From Paragordius varius (taxonomy: Eukaryota; Nematomorpha): a stretch of DNA of 64,000 nt. Of this stretch, positions 12,250 to 23,815 are shown in pieces. The notes under the pieces are model-generated. The model was not told the origin of the DNA, ran no database searches, and worked only from the letters and a program-made list of their open reading frames with translations. The number at the start of each line of letters is the position of its first letter. Position 1 is the stretch's first letter. The translations under genes were made by a program, and so were the position numbers. Location of the stretch: assembly GCA_964247055.1 (NCBI GenBank), contig OZ176051.1, positions 14,818,001 to 14,882,000 of the forward strand, written 5' to 3'.

Positions 12250-12776
12250 AAACTCGAGTGGCAGAAAAATTTGTTGTCCAGTGTAATAGAGTAATTAATT
12301 TTCTATAAAATGCCAATGATAATAAAAAAAAATATAGCAAAATTCATTATTATTTATTTAGAGCGGAAACGACATGATTTAACAAATAAATCTAATAGAA
12401 GCAAAAGATTCTCTCTATATCACCATGAAATTATAAATTTTTTTCATTTTATTGGTTCACATATATGGAATTGCATATTTTGCAAAGGCTTGAGTGTTTT
12501 TCGAAATAACTGGATATGCTTAAATGCTAATGTTGTAATATGCTTATTTAAGAATTTTATATTGTTAAATAAGCATATTAAAATATTTATTTTATATTTT
12601 TTAAAAAATATATAAAAAACAATAAAATTATACTATCTCTCTTCCAAAAAAATTTACCAGTTATTTTTTAAACAACAGCTGTTTTTTTAGAATAACCATG
12701 GTCAAAAAATAAATAGCCACTGACCTGGTCATGACTCGGTCAATTGACCGGGTCATGACTTGGTCAGCACAACCCT
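12250..12776 (-). mobile_element. 5' fragment of a hAT related to hAT-2
   Basis: On the - strand it starts TAGGGTTGTGCTGACC, followed by the same GTCATGACCCGGTCAATTGA palindromic subterminal region as hAT-2. About 12500-12390 matches the zinc-finger-like start of hAT-2 (TTTGCAAAATATGCAATTCC). The rest of the transposase is missing. Confidence 0.75.
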
Positions 12777-12787
12777 AGTCGCGACAT

Positions 12788-13773
12788 CATTACAAAATAT
12801 AAAAAGACAAAACGCAAACATAAAGATAAATAGTATTTTAAAAGTTAACCATATTCATAATTTAAGCGCTTTTTCCTTAAACTAATTATATGATTAATTA
12901 ATTAATCAAGTTGGCATGGTTAATCTAAACCAAATTCATGTAATAATTGTAAGGATTTAAATTGACAACCAACACGGTAAAAAGCCGAGATTTATTTTAT
13001 ATACATAATACACAGTGCCCACAAATAATATCCTGATGAAATCTGAATGGAAAATGTATCAAAATATCCTGGTGCTTTTGATTTTAGCCCTTGTGAGTGA
13101 TTTAAGAAAAAAACTACTCCATATCAGAAGGTGGCAAAACTTGCGCACATTTTATTATAAATTTTTTTGTTGAAAGCTTAATGCTTCATTCCAAAAAAGA
13201 TGACTATATATCATAAACTACATATAAAAAGCAAAACAATATTTTTAAAAAATTAAAAATTTTAGATTAGAGCTCAAAACGCACATTTTTTCACTTTTCT
13301 ATAATAGGCTAATTCCCTTAGCGCAATATGCCAATACGCGATAAAAATTTTAAATCTATGCTAAATTTTGATATTAATATATTTTAACAAAATACATACT
13401 TTAAAAAATTTTATTTTTAGCAAAATTTTGTTGAAGCGTTATTCAATTTTGAGGCATAAGAGAAATAGTATAAACCCCTTAAACATAGTATCAAAACACT
13501 TTATATATATATACTTTGATAATATTGAATATTCCTTATCACATTGGGGTTTGATTTATATTATTTGTTCGTTTTCAAATTTATGTTAATATACTATTTT
13601 TTAAAAAATTCACCATAGTTTCATAGCAAGGGAAACATATTTCGTAGAATATTTTCTATAGCCCTCGATTTTGGACCCAGTATATATATATATTCAAAAA
13701 TATGGCTGTCTTTTAGTAAATATACTTTATTATATAATTTTACGTTTTGTCGTATAAACTAAAATTTTTACTG
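12788..13773. mobile_element. Family A copy A4 interrupted by family F
   Basis: Left end 12788-12860 (AAAGACAAAACGCAAACATA; AAAAGTTAACCATA) and right end 13695-13773 (GGCTGTCTTTTAGT; TTACGTTTTGTCG; TTTTTACTG) are separated by a family F copy. Confidence 0.65.
13030..13680 (+). repeat. Family F copy F2
   Basis: TCCTGGTGCTTTTGATTTTA..., ACTTGCGCACATTTTATTA, CTTTTCTATAATAGGCTAAT, ATACGCGATAAAAA; parallel to F1 throughout. Confidence 0.65.
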
Positions 13774-13859
13774 CAAAAGACAACTTTTTTGATAGATTAT
13801 AATATATTTTGCATTGGCATAATATTATATCAATATTTTCCCATTGACTATAGAATTTA

Positions 13860-14106
13860 AACGAAACGTGCGGTTCAGTCCATCAACAAGGGCTTTGCTT
13901 ACCACATTTGTATTGCCAACAGAATAGTCATTTTTTTATGGGTCTTTGCATATCCAACCCAGATTTGAGAGGTAAAAACACGAAATTGAAATTCAAACCC
14001 AAGCGTTCTGCAGGCAAAGGAAAGCCTAAGAACCAGACAAAGTCTCGGCGTCTAACTGATAAGCAGAAAAAATTTGGCAAAAATGTTTTATTATCACACT
14101 TAGCAT
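13860..14106 (+). pseudogene. Lysine-rich ORF of unknown origin
   Basis: The open segment ends RGKNTKLKFKPKRSAGKGKP, NQTKSRRLTDKQKKFGKNVL, LSHLA*. Upstream, a second frame reads KRAVQSINKGFAYHICIANR, which suggests a frame break or an unrecognised intron. The basic composition resembles a nucleolar or ribosome-biogenesis protein tail, but I cannot name it. It lies next to LINE-1's 3' end, so a captured or processed copy is possible. Confidence 0.35.
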
Positions 14107-15653
14107 AATAATATTAGATGGGTGCCATTTTTAATAATTGTATGGGGCCTTTTAAAGAAATCTACTGTATCCTTTTCATCATATATTATAGCATCTAAAT
14201 GGGATATTTAATAATTACACAATGAATATGATTTAATAAATGATACCTATTACAATATATTTTAATTTTCCCAATGATTTCCTATCATGGTTTTTTAAGT
14301 AGCTTTTCTGGTTTTAATTGTCACAATAAGACATCAAATAGTATGTATGAATTGCTACAAGTCGAGGTCGACTTTTTGCAATATTGTAAATAAGACTTCT
14401 CCAAAGATTGCGATTTTTAATTTTAATGTTGAGTTTGCCAAGGTTGCATTGGTTTCTTTTACACTATTGTACAATCACCGTATCCTTCTTCGGCCCATTT
14501 TACGTGCATAACTAACCTTACTTAACATCAAGGACTTTTTCAGTGAGTTAGTTCTCATAATTTAGTGTTGTTAGTTATTTTGCCCGTTTATTTTATTTGC
14601 AGGAGTTTTCTCCACATCCAGAGTCCGTTAAGGTCCAACCTTTACACCCTCAGGGAAATGTTGGAAAAACGAATGTATTTGTGCGAATTTTAATTTTTAA
14701 GCTTAAATCATGGGACGTTTTGGCCATAGCAATCCTCCGTTTAATCTCGGGAGTATAATTATTATCGTCAGGTATTATACTCCCAAGATTTGTGTAATTT
14801 TTGACTGTTTCAATAAAATTTCCGTTAACAGTTTTGAAGCGTTTGCATTCAGGTTAATTTGTAAAATATCTTTATTTAAAAAGATTAATCTGTGGCATTG
14901 ACATCTACAAAATGTTGTAGTATGAGCGCCAATGAGTTTGGATTTTCTGTGAAGATAATTGTTTCATCTCTGTGAGTTATACATCCTTGTTGGATGTACA
15001 ACAGCGCTGTAAATATAGATCAATATTTTTATCGCACATCACATTTGAGATCTTTTTATAATATGCCCGACTATTTCATCTTAGATTTTAAAGAACCTTC
15101 TGCTAAAATAGCTAAATGTTGGCGTTCTTCGTGACCTTTTGATGCCCAACCTTATTTCCATTTCTTATTTTTTCCCACCAAAATTTTAGTTTCATTTTCT
15201 TTATTAACTTTTGCGCACCGTCGTAACACATCAAACCATTTGCTCACAAAATTTTTTAATTCATGCAACTCGTTTAATAGCATTATTAGGTCGTCTGCAT
15301 AAAAAAACCAACCACCATTTTGCCCCACTTCTTAAATTTCGTCTATGCATATTATAAATAGTAAAGGACTGATTTCTTACCCCTGATAACCTTTGATTAT
15401 TTCAATAGGATCTGACACTCCTTGGTGTGTTTTAATTTTGGCATGGTGAGATCCGTACACACTTTTTAGAATTTTGTGTAACTTTCAGGAACTTTTTTTC
15501 GTCTTAAACTCCACCATATTGTATTCCGTGTAATTCTGTAAAACGCCTGCAACTCCTTTTTCATTTCTATATGCTTTTCAAATAGCTTTCTTACTGCGTG
15601 AATCATATCAATGGTGGGCTTTCCCGGAATAAAACCAAATTGATCCTCTATAC

Positions 15654-17267
15654 CAGGGCTTCTTAAACTATGGGTCGCAACCCCGTTTGGGGTCGCGTAG
15701 CAAAACTATGGGGTCGCGAGTGATAAAAAACAATCTAACAAAAAATGTTTTAAACTCGTAAAATTATTGTTATAACGAAAAACATCGTGGATAAATATAT
15801 CATAAAATCTTCTGGTTCGGCAAGACTGTTTATACCAGCATTTTCATTGCAATCATTATAATCTGTATATCTATAAAAATGGCAAATGCTGGCTTTTAGA
15901 TATGTTTCCGGAAAACCAGTATACCTATTCAAATTGAAATGTCAAAAAATATAATCATTAATGAATGCCCCGAGAATAGTGTCGCCCTTTTTTTGGTCGG
16001 CTTCCAGTTCGTACCCACCCCGTGTAAAAAATGGTTTTTTTAAAAAAAGAAGTCTAGAAAAATCGTGTCTTTGAGACAATTTTCCGGAAAACGTGTTGGA
16101 CCATTCGATTTCAAATATAATTATTTTTACATTTTTTCGATTGCGCCGAAACTAGTCGGCTTACTTTTTTAATTTAGGCTCTCGTTTTAAACACTCCCCC
16201 ATAAAATGCCATTTTTTCAAAAACTAAATAAATTTTTGCCCAGGGTATGAAACTGTTAAAATTCCTTTAGGATTCGAGTTATTCTCTGTTAAAATGCAAA
16301 AATTATAGTCTCGCGTTTTTTTTAATTAAAGCTGCCGGGTAAGGAGATACCCGCTAAAACTGCACTGCTATATAGAAATTGCGTTTTTTTGGAGCTAATT
16401 TACAGAAAATTTATGAAGCCATATGAGCTCATCGAAAGCTTGAAATATTACCCCTAACTTAGTAAAAATTAAGGTCGGGTTATTTATTAGCCGTTAATTT
16501 GGGGCCTTTATGCCCTAACCATCATATAAGGTTTATTTACTGTTGAGGTATTTTTTCGAATAACCCATGAGAAGATGGTATTAAAGATGATTCCAAATAT
16601 TTGCCCTATAAAGGCAAAGAATTCAGCGCTTTTCATATAGGTCTATGGGTAGGGGTCTATCGGTTTAAAACTGAGACGCCATACAAAATAGGCGTAGTTT
16701 TGGAGCTTATTTTAAAAAAACTTAAGAAGCCATCGAGTTCAGCTAAACACATTTCTGGGTAATTTGTATTATGATTCTTTCCTTTAAAAAGGGACCACAA
16801 ATGTACTTTTTATATCCCTTGATCACAGCTGTATGAACACAATGACAAATTAGAACTTTTAATCATGATTTCGTAAAACGAAAATCTTAAAATAATTGGT
16901 CAATTTCGAGTACACAATATTTCAATGTGTGCAAAAACCCGTTAAAAAGACATTCTTTTTATTAAATATGTTTATTATTATTTTTTTATCTCCATTATAT
17001 TTATTGCGAATGAATAATTATCGGTGAGACTACGCCACACCGAAGCGTCACAGGGCCAGCTAGTATCTTGTATAAATGAATCAGAAAATGTTATAGAAAC
17101 ATAAATAAATAGTTATCTCTCAAAACCGAAATAATCCTGATAAATATTATCACAAGATTTCTAAGTGTTATTTCAAAGAAACTATTATTTTTTTATATTT
17201 GTTGGGGTCGTTAAGAAACTTGCAATCTTAAATGGGGTTGGGAACTACAAAAGTTTAAGAAGCCCTG
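15654..17267. mobile_element. hAT-3: hAT-type element inserted in LINE-1
   Basis: Perfect 15-bp inverted ends CAGGGCTTCTTAAAC / GTTTAAGAAGCCCTG, 8-bp target duplication with one mismatch (CTCTATAC / CTCTATCC). GGGTCGCG-rich subterminal start is typical of hAT. No transposase motif seen, so probably non-autonomous; enlarged by a Helitron. Confidence 0.88.
15950..17063 (+). mobile_element. Non-autonomous Helitron inside hAT-3
   Basis: Ends GCGTCACAGGGCCAGCTAG followed by T, the CTRR-type Helitron 3' end, with a short ACGC...GCGT stem just before. Left end placed near A|TCATTAATGAATGCC by where hAT-like sequence stops; approximate. No Rep/helicase coding seen. Confidence 0.6.
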
Positions 17268-18989
17268 CTCTATCCTAATCATTTTTCTAATTTGTTTCTC
17301 TAGTATTTTTTCAATTTACTTTCATTGTATCGACATCAATCCTATCCCTTTGTAAATGTTACTATCTCCTTTACCCTTAAAAATAAGAACAGTGAAGTTC
17401 CTTTAATTTGGATGGTATTACACCTGTAGTAACTACATTATTAAAAATATCGGTCAAAAATTTAGACATTATTTTCCAACACTATGTTAATATTGTTTGG
17501 ACCTGCAGTTTTATTTATAGACATTACTTCTAAACCAACCTGGACTTCTTTATAATTTCAATATGCGCAGCTACATATTCTGGTTTCGGGTTAATTCGTT
17601 ACACTGACGCCCAATTCAAGGCTTGGAAATATTCTTTCCACCTATTCAATCTCTTCCTCAACGAGTATTTACCGTTTCTGTCTTTAATAGCTGTGGCGTA
17701 AGGGGGCAAGTTCAGGTTTCTTCTGTGTCTTTGTCGAGCAATTTTAAAAACTTTGTTTAAACCTTGCTTACTGTTTAACTCTTCATATAATGATGCCGTC
17801 TTTTCTTTTTTGACCAATCTTACAAGCCTTTTAAGTTCCTTATTAATCCTTTTATATTTTTCCTTGTCTTCTGCTTGGTGGGTAAACCTCCACATTTTAA
17901 AAGCTTTTCTTTTCTCTCGCGATTTCAGAATTATTTTTTCGTCTTTCAGCCATGCCTCTCTATAAACCTGGTTTCTGCCACCTTTCATTCCGCACACCTT
18001 AACTCCCGCCTCTCTTATTTTTTTTTTGCCACCTGAGACCAAACACTTTCTGGATCACTGTTCCTGTCTAGTATGCCTACCGTTTCTACAAATCTTTCTT
18101 TACTGTTTCTTAGGGAATCCCATTTAATTACCTTCGGCGCTATAAGCTTAGGCTTTTTGGCATTTATTGGTATATCTGTCATATATTTACACATAATTAA
18201 ATTGTGTGTGTGCTAATCTGCAGGTTAGGTATCACTTTGCAGTCCAAAACAAACTTTAAAGACTTTCGTGGTACTAGAAAATCGATTTGTGACTTCTTAT
18301 TTCCGCTTTCGTAGGTAATTAAGTGGCTATCCCTTTTAGTAAAAAAAGTATTTGTTGTAGCAAAGTTATAAGATTGGGTAAATCTTAATAAACTAGCCCC
18401 TTCTTCATTTATAACCCCGTAACCTTTTCCGCCGTGCCAAGACTCAAAACCTCTCCTATTTTGTCCCACGTGCCCATTGAAATCACCACAAAATATAATT
18501 TCTCTGTCTTTCGTTAATGAAGTCATTTCTGCGTCTAACAAATCATAAAATTTATCTTTCTCCGGTTTAGTTAACCCTATCTGGGGGGCATAAACGCTAA
18601 AGATGATAAAAACCCTCTTATTTAACAATAGGTGGACACTTATAATTCCACTGTCAGCACGTTTAACCTCCATTGATTAACAAATCTTGGACACACTATT
18701 ATGGCGACCTCACTGTAACCATCCGTAGAACCTGAATAAAACATTTTATAATTACCCTCTAGTCTTAGTACCATTTCCACGGTATCTGGTCTCCGGAATG
18801 CCAAAAAATTTACCTTTTTTAACCTCATAGTTTCAACTAAATCATATAACTTACTTTTTTACGAACCAACTATACTTGCAAAACACATTTTACAACCTTC
18901 CTTATCCCTATTGGCCCCTACCTCAGTGCAGCGGGCCGGGTCGGGCCTGCACGCCTTACAAAAAACACTCATAAAAAAACAAAAATACA

Positions 18990-19470
18990 ATAAAGAAGAA
19001 TAATATAGATGAAAATAAACACTAAAATATATAGTAACTAATATGTAAATGCAACTAAAAAAGAATCAAAAATTTTAACCAAAAAATAATAATAAAAAAA
19101 CATATATCAATATATATCAATAAATAAAAATGAAATAAAATACGCATCTTTACAACTGAGGAAAAAGAATTTTGATTCGGAATATGTAATATACTTCAAA
19201 TAAAACAATAAATAGATAAAATATAAGAAAAATATTATAAAGGTGATTTCGCGCATTTTTTGAATGAATGAGAAAAACTGATAAAAGATAGAATAAACTT
19301 TGAAAATAAATAGATAACAATAGATAATTATAATAATTGGTATAAATAATAATTTGGGTATGAAATTAATTAAGAATTTTTTGTTTTTGAAGTTGTGTCA
19401 GATGGGTCGAACGCGCGCGCGTCCAAACGTGTTATATAGCCGTGAAGATATTTAAAAAGTTATAAATGAG
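18990..19470. other. AT-rich spacer, no gene seen
   Basis: A-rich sequence 5' of LINE-1, with a short CpG run (ACGCGCGCGCGTCC) near 19410. Confidence 0.4.
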
Positions 19471-19476
19471 ATAATA

Positions 19477-19749
19477 CTGTAAAAATTGAAATTATACGGG
19501 CAAAACGTAAAAATATAAAGACAAATATTTTTTTCTAAAGACAACCATTTTTTTTTAAACCTTAAACCTACCTTATAAGCTATTTACTTACAATAATAAA
19601 TTATAGCATAGATTGTGTTAGTAATATATATATATATATATATATCTATTACACTTTGCTATTATATGAAATATCAAGATTTAAAAAGTATGATTGTCTT
19701 TTAGAAAAAATTTTTTTACATTTTGTCGGTAAAATATCAGTTTATACTG
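19477..19749. mobile_element. Family A copy A5
   Basis: Both ends clear (CTGTAAAAATTGAAATTATA start; TTTTGTCGGTAAAATATCAG near the end); an (AT)n run sits in the centre. Confidence 0.8.
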
Positions 19750-20103
19750 TATTTAAAGTATCACATATTGTGTAATGATAATTTAAAACACTAGTTTTTA
19801 ATAGAAATATCAAATCCGTTTATCTCGTTAAATATTAATAGAAAATAATAATTTTTAATGTTTAAAGCAAAAAAAATTTGCATAAAATGGGATTCTATTT
19901 TATAAATGCGAGTTTTGAATGATATAATGTTTAAAGTTAAGCTAGCTCGTTTTTTTGTATATTAAATTTTATTTTTGTTAATTAGAATTAAAATAAAAAT
20001 TAAAGATTTAAAATTATATTATATATATGGTAAAATAGTTTAAAATATTAGTTATATACATATTTTTTTACAAAATTAACGAGTAAATATAAAAATATTA
20101 ATA

Positions 20104-20425
20104 CAGTAATTGACATTATATGGATAAAACGTGAAAATATAAAGATAAATATGCTTTTCTTAAAGACAATCTTATTTAAATCTAAGTTAATATCAATATA
20201 ACTCGTTGTTTTAAATGGTAAAATGTGTAATAAAGATATATAGAACTACAATTAACTCTCTATTTTATGCACCTTAACTCATAAAAATTAAGGCTTTCAG
20301 TATGGAAAAGATAAAATATTTTATTAAAAGACATCCTTATTACTAAAACATTGAATTTTAAAGTTGCTGGGTCGTTTAGACGAGTAAAATCATTTTTTAC
20401 GTTTTTGTCCTATTTATATAGGGAA
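20104..20425. mobile_element. Family A copy A6 (degenerate)
   Basis: TACAGTAATTGACATTATAT left end, TTTTTACGTTTTTGTCC on the right; centre rearranged. Confidence 0.6.
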
Positions 20426-20583
20426 TATTTAGACTGCATATATAAAAATAATGTTACCCATTTATTATTACAGTAAATGTTTTGTTGTGCTTACAATGAA
20501 TAGAATGAGGTGTGTTTGTGCAAAAAATAGTTAAAAACTAATTTCTTTAAAAAATTAAATATTGTGCCCATTACTATCCAACA

Positions 20584-21030
20584 CAGTAAAAATCAAATTT
20601 ATACAGACAAAATGTAAAAATTTAAAAGATTTTTTTAAAGAGATAACCATATTTTTTCTTAATACAGTATCCATTTTAATGGTTGCTGATTTTCCATATA
20701 GTAGGGCAATTTGCACAGTAGTGTATGGAAAAAAAAGAAAGTAGCTAATTGTTTATTCAACATTTTGCTTTTTCCATACCCTAGTGTGTTGAAAATTGCC
20801 CAATTGTAGTGTGAAATAAGCAACATTAAAATGCATACTGTAATGTTTTGCACAGTTGACTTATCGTTTGGGGTTGGCAGACAGACGATAAAGAAATATA
20901 AATGTAAATTAGTAATGCGCAGTCAATTATATATTTTTTATATGGAAAAATATAAGAAATGTAAAAGTATGGATGTATCTATTTTTTGAAATAAAAAGAA
21001 AATTTTGTTCTTTAATTTTTGCAAATAATA
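20584..21030. mobile_element. Family A copy A7 carrying element H
   Basis: Left end CAGTAAAAATCAAATTTATA, decayed right end AAAGTATGGATGTATC near 20960-21030; interrupted by element H. Confidence 0.6.
20665..20840. mobile_element. Family H miniature element in A7
   Basis: 176 bp with about 70-bp inverted repeats (CAGTATCCATTTTAATGG / TTAAAATGCATACTG; ATTTTCCATATAG and GTGTATGG against CCATACCC) and TA on both sides. A related end (TACAGTATGCATTTTAATG) recurs near 56790. Confidence 0.75.
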
Positions 21031-21302
21031 TAATGGAAAAAAAATTTTAGTAAAAAAATACGACGGAAGTTGTTTTTGATATTATTAGAAAAAAATATTA
21101 TATACGTATCAATCATAAAAATGTGGTTTGTGGTCAAAATATATTTATTTTCAAACAATTGAGCTTAATTAAAAATGCCGTCTTTTGATGGCTGAAAAGA
21201 CACAACAAGGCATGGAAGATATATATTTTTGTAAAGATTAAATATATACAGAAAAACATGTGTGTAAAAACATAAAGGCATATAGACCCAATTATATAAT
21301 TT

Positions 21303-21533
21303 AAAAGTGTAATTATACGGTCAAAACGTAAAAATAAAGACAAATATGTTTTTCTAAAAGACAACCATATTTTTTAAATCTTGATTTTTTTAAATAACTG
21401 ATTGTTTTCCAAAATATAAAGTAATGCAAAATGGTAGCAATATCAAGAGCAAAAATTAAGGTTTAAAAAGTATGGTTGTCTTTTACAAAAAAATACATAT
21501 TTCGTTTTGTCCGTATAATTAAAATTTTCACTG
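21303..21533. mobile_element. Family A copy A8
   Basis: TTATACGGTCAAAACGTAAA left; TCGTTTTGTCCGTATAATTA right, ending TTCACTG. Confidence 0.8.
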
Positions 21534-21726
21534 CATATATACAGTAGCATAAGATAAAATGAAGATAGTTAAATTTACACAAATTCATCATCAATTTACA
21601 TTCTAAAAATAAAACATATGAGAGCATAAATATATAATTTATTTCATAAAAAAATTTATAAACAAAACGTAAAAGCTAAAAGGCAAATATTATTTTTGGC
21701 ATAAAAAAACAGAACTTACATTTTTA

Positions 21727-22305
21727 AAACTTCGATTCAATTTCGGGTATTTAAATACCCCAGACAAAATTTGAGTTAGATTTTTAAAAAATACTGAAGG
21801 AAACGGTCCCAATTTAATTTTATGCTTCTATTCTAATAAAAATTATATAAATATTCCAAAATATCTTAATAAATTTTTGTTTTAAAAAAAAAGTTCCATG
21901 TCAAACTACTTCGGCGCCATTTTTATTTGACAAAATTTTTGCAAAATATCGTCTTTATTTGATTTTAAGGGTAAAATTACAGCTAATTTTTTATTTAAAT
22001 TACATCTAACTTTGATAGAAATAGGAAAAGCAGTTTATTTTGTATTATTTTTTGATTTTATCATTTAACACATGTCACGTTGACTAAATTTTTACCTTTC
22101 GGTTTTAGCTTAAAATAAGTAATATCAAGTATTTTTGAATAAAATTTTTTATATATTTCGGATTATTAATGATATATAAGTGCAAAATTTTACCACGGTT
22201 TCGATTCCTTCCATATTTTTTAATGAATTTAATTTTAAATAGGCCTGGGGTATTTAACTGCCCCAATCGAAGGACTAAAATGAATGTGTTGTATCCAAGT
22301 GTTAA
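21727..22305 (-). mobile_element. Family B copy B2 (reverse)
   Basis: AACTTCGATTCAATTTCGGG left, GCCCCAATCGAAGGAC then GTATCCAAGTGTTAA right; full-length about 0.58 kb in the opposite orientation to B1. Confidence 0.8.
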
Positions 22306-22392
22306 AATTGAAGCAAAAATGCCGATATTGGTAAATTTAACATGTGCTAAATTTCGACATCCAAATAATTTTTTTTTAAAAAATGTGTAATT

Positions 22393-22674
22393 CAGTAAAA
22401 ATTGAATTATACGAACAAAAAGTATAAATATAAAGACAAATATTTTTTTATAAACCATACTTTTATATCTTGTTATATCCTATGAAAATCATTGAATCAC
22501 CATCGTAAAACACATAATTTATCGCGTTAATAATTTACATCTCTATTCTAAACTGTGCAATTTAAAACAATGAGTTATATTTAAAGATTATGATTTAAAA
22601 AGTATGGTTGTCTATTAGAAAACAATATTTGTCCGTATTTTTACGTTTTGTCCCTAATATTTCAATTTTTACTG
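22393..22674. mobile_element. Family A copy A9
   Basis: CAGTAAAAATTGAATTATAC to TTTCAATTTTTACTG; both repeats clear. Confidence 0.85.
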
Positions 22675-22689
22675 TAAATTTTGGAGCGA

Positions 22690-23810
22690 GTTTTGTTAAA
22701 GTATGGTGGAAAGGGTATAAAAACACTTTTAAATATTCTATAAACATTTTCTATTATTCCAGTTTCTTATTACCTCAGAATATAAATTTATTGATTCTGG
22801 GTGAATTTTTTATAAAAACGATTTACATATAACATAAACGAATATTTAAATAATTCTGAGGTATATAAATGAGAATAAATAAAAAGTGTTTCTTAACGCT
22901 TTTCATACCTTTTCAATCATGCCTCGAAAAGTATGACTACGCTTCAAAAAATAATTACTACAATTAAATTTTCATTTTTTCACTATTTTGTTTTTTAATG
23001 CCATCTAGCAGGCTAAAAAATTTTATCCCAAAATTTCGCCAAATCTTGTCCATTTTAGAGGGGGGAGGGGAAATTTCAGACTTTTGGAGCAGACGTCTGG
23101 AAAATAAAAATCCTGAAAAATTATATGTTGCTTTCTTTGATGTAGTTTAAGTATATTTAAATGTTCTGGTGTTTATTATTGAATTTAAATAATAATATTT
23201 CAGTGCGCATTTTTTGCGTTCGTTGATAAATTACCATAAAACTGAAAATATTTTACTTAAGACTTCATGATCGTTTGGGGTAGTTAAATATGTACCCTTT
23301 AAAGCGCATGTTAATATTTTTAAATAAATCGAAATCGTAATTTTCTCAAACTTTTCGACGCTATTTTTTGATTATTTATTAAATCGCCATAACAACAGAC
23401 AAATATATGTATAAATTGGTAGTAATATAAATAACTAACTTAGGTAAGGTTTCAAATTACGATTTCCCAGTATTTGATTATTTTTTCATTTCAGCTATTT
23501 GTCTCTATCATGTTTTAGAGCTATACGAATGTAAGGCTATATAAGTTGAATAACTATAGTTGTCATTTTTGATCTCACAGGGCAAGAGGTTTATTAATTA
23601 AATTTTAACAAAAATTCCACAACAGTAGTTTACTACAAAATGAGCTCTGAGATATAAAAATTACCTCAAAATATAAACTAGGACATTAAAGTGAAAAGGT
23701 GATATTAAATTATTAAAGGTCATGATTATTTAAAATTTTTTTATATGGCAAATTCTTAGGTTGTACACAATCCTTAAAAAATATATTTTGATTATGGTGT
23801 TTATGCAAAT
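22690..23810. other. AT-rich region with family F-like fragments, no gene
   Basis: Scattered F-like pieces (CTTTTCATACCTTTTCAATC, CATGCCTCGAAAAGT; CCATTTTAGAGG in reverse). No coding signal. Confidence 0.4.
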
Positions 23811-23815
23811 ATTTT

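Larger units (their letters stand above)
14340..18975 (-). mobile_element. LINE-1: RTE-type non-LTR retrotransposon relic
   Basis: On the - strand: GC-rich 5' end near 18975; endonuclease 18840-18190 (KMFYSGSTDGYSEVAIIV, FSVYAPQIGL, IIFCGDFNGHVGQNRRG, SQIDFLVP); linker 18042-17600 (ARQRHRRNLNLPPYA, NRWKEYFQ); RT fingers and palm 17590-17268 (KTAGPNNI; GVIPSKLKEL) and 15653-15250 (EDQFGFIPGKPTIDMIHAV, then FYADDLIML, the catalytic loop); decayed 3' tail to about 14340. The order and motifs match RTE/BovB elements of the craniofacial-development-protein-2-like type. Several stops and shifts: dead. hAT-3 splits the RT. Confidence 0.85.

Noticed and set aside
17753-17965. + strand ORF in the LINE-1 region
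   Set aside because: Shadow of the LINE linker coding on the - strand, which shows clear RTE motifs.
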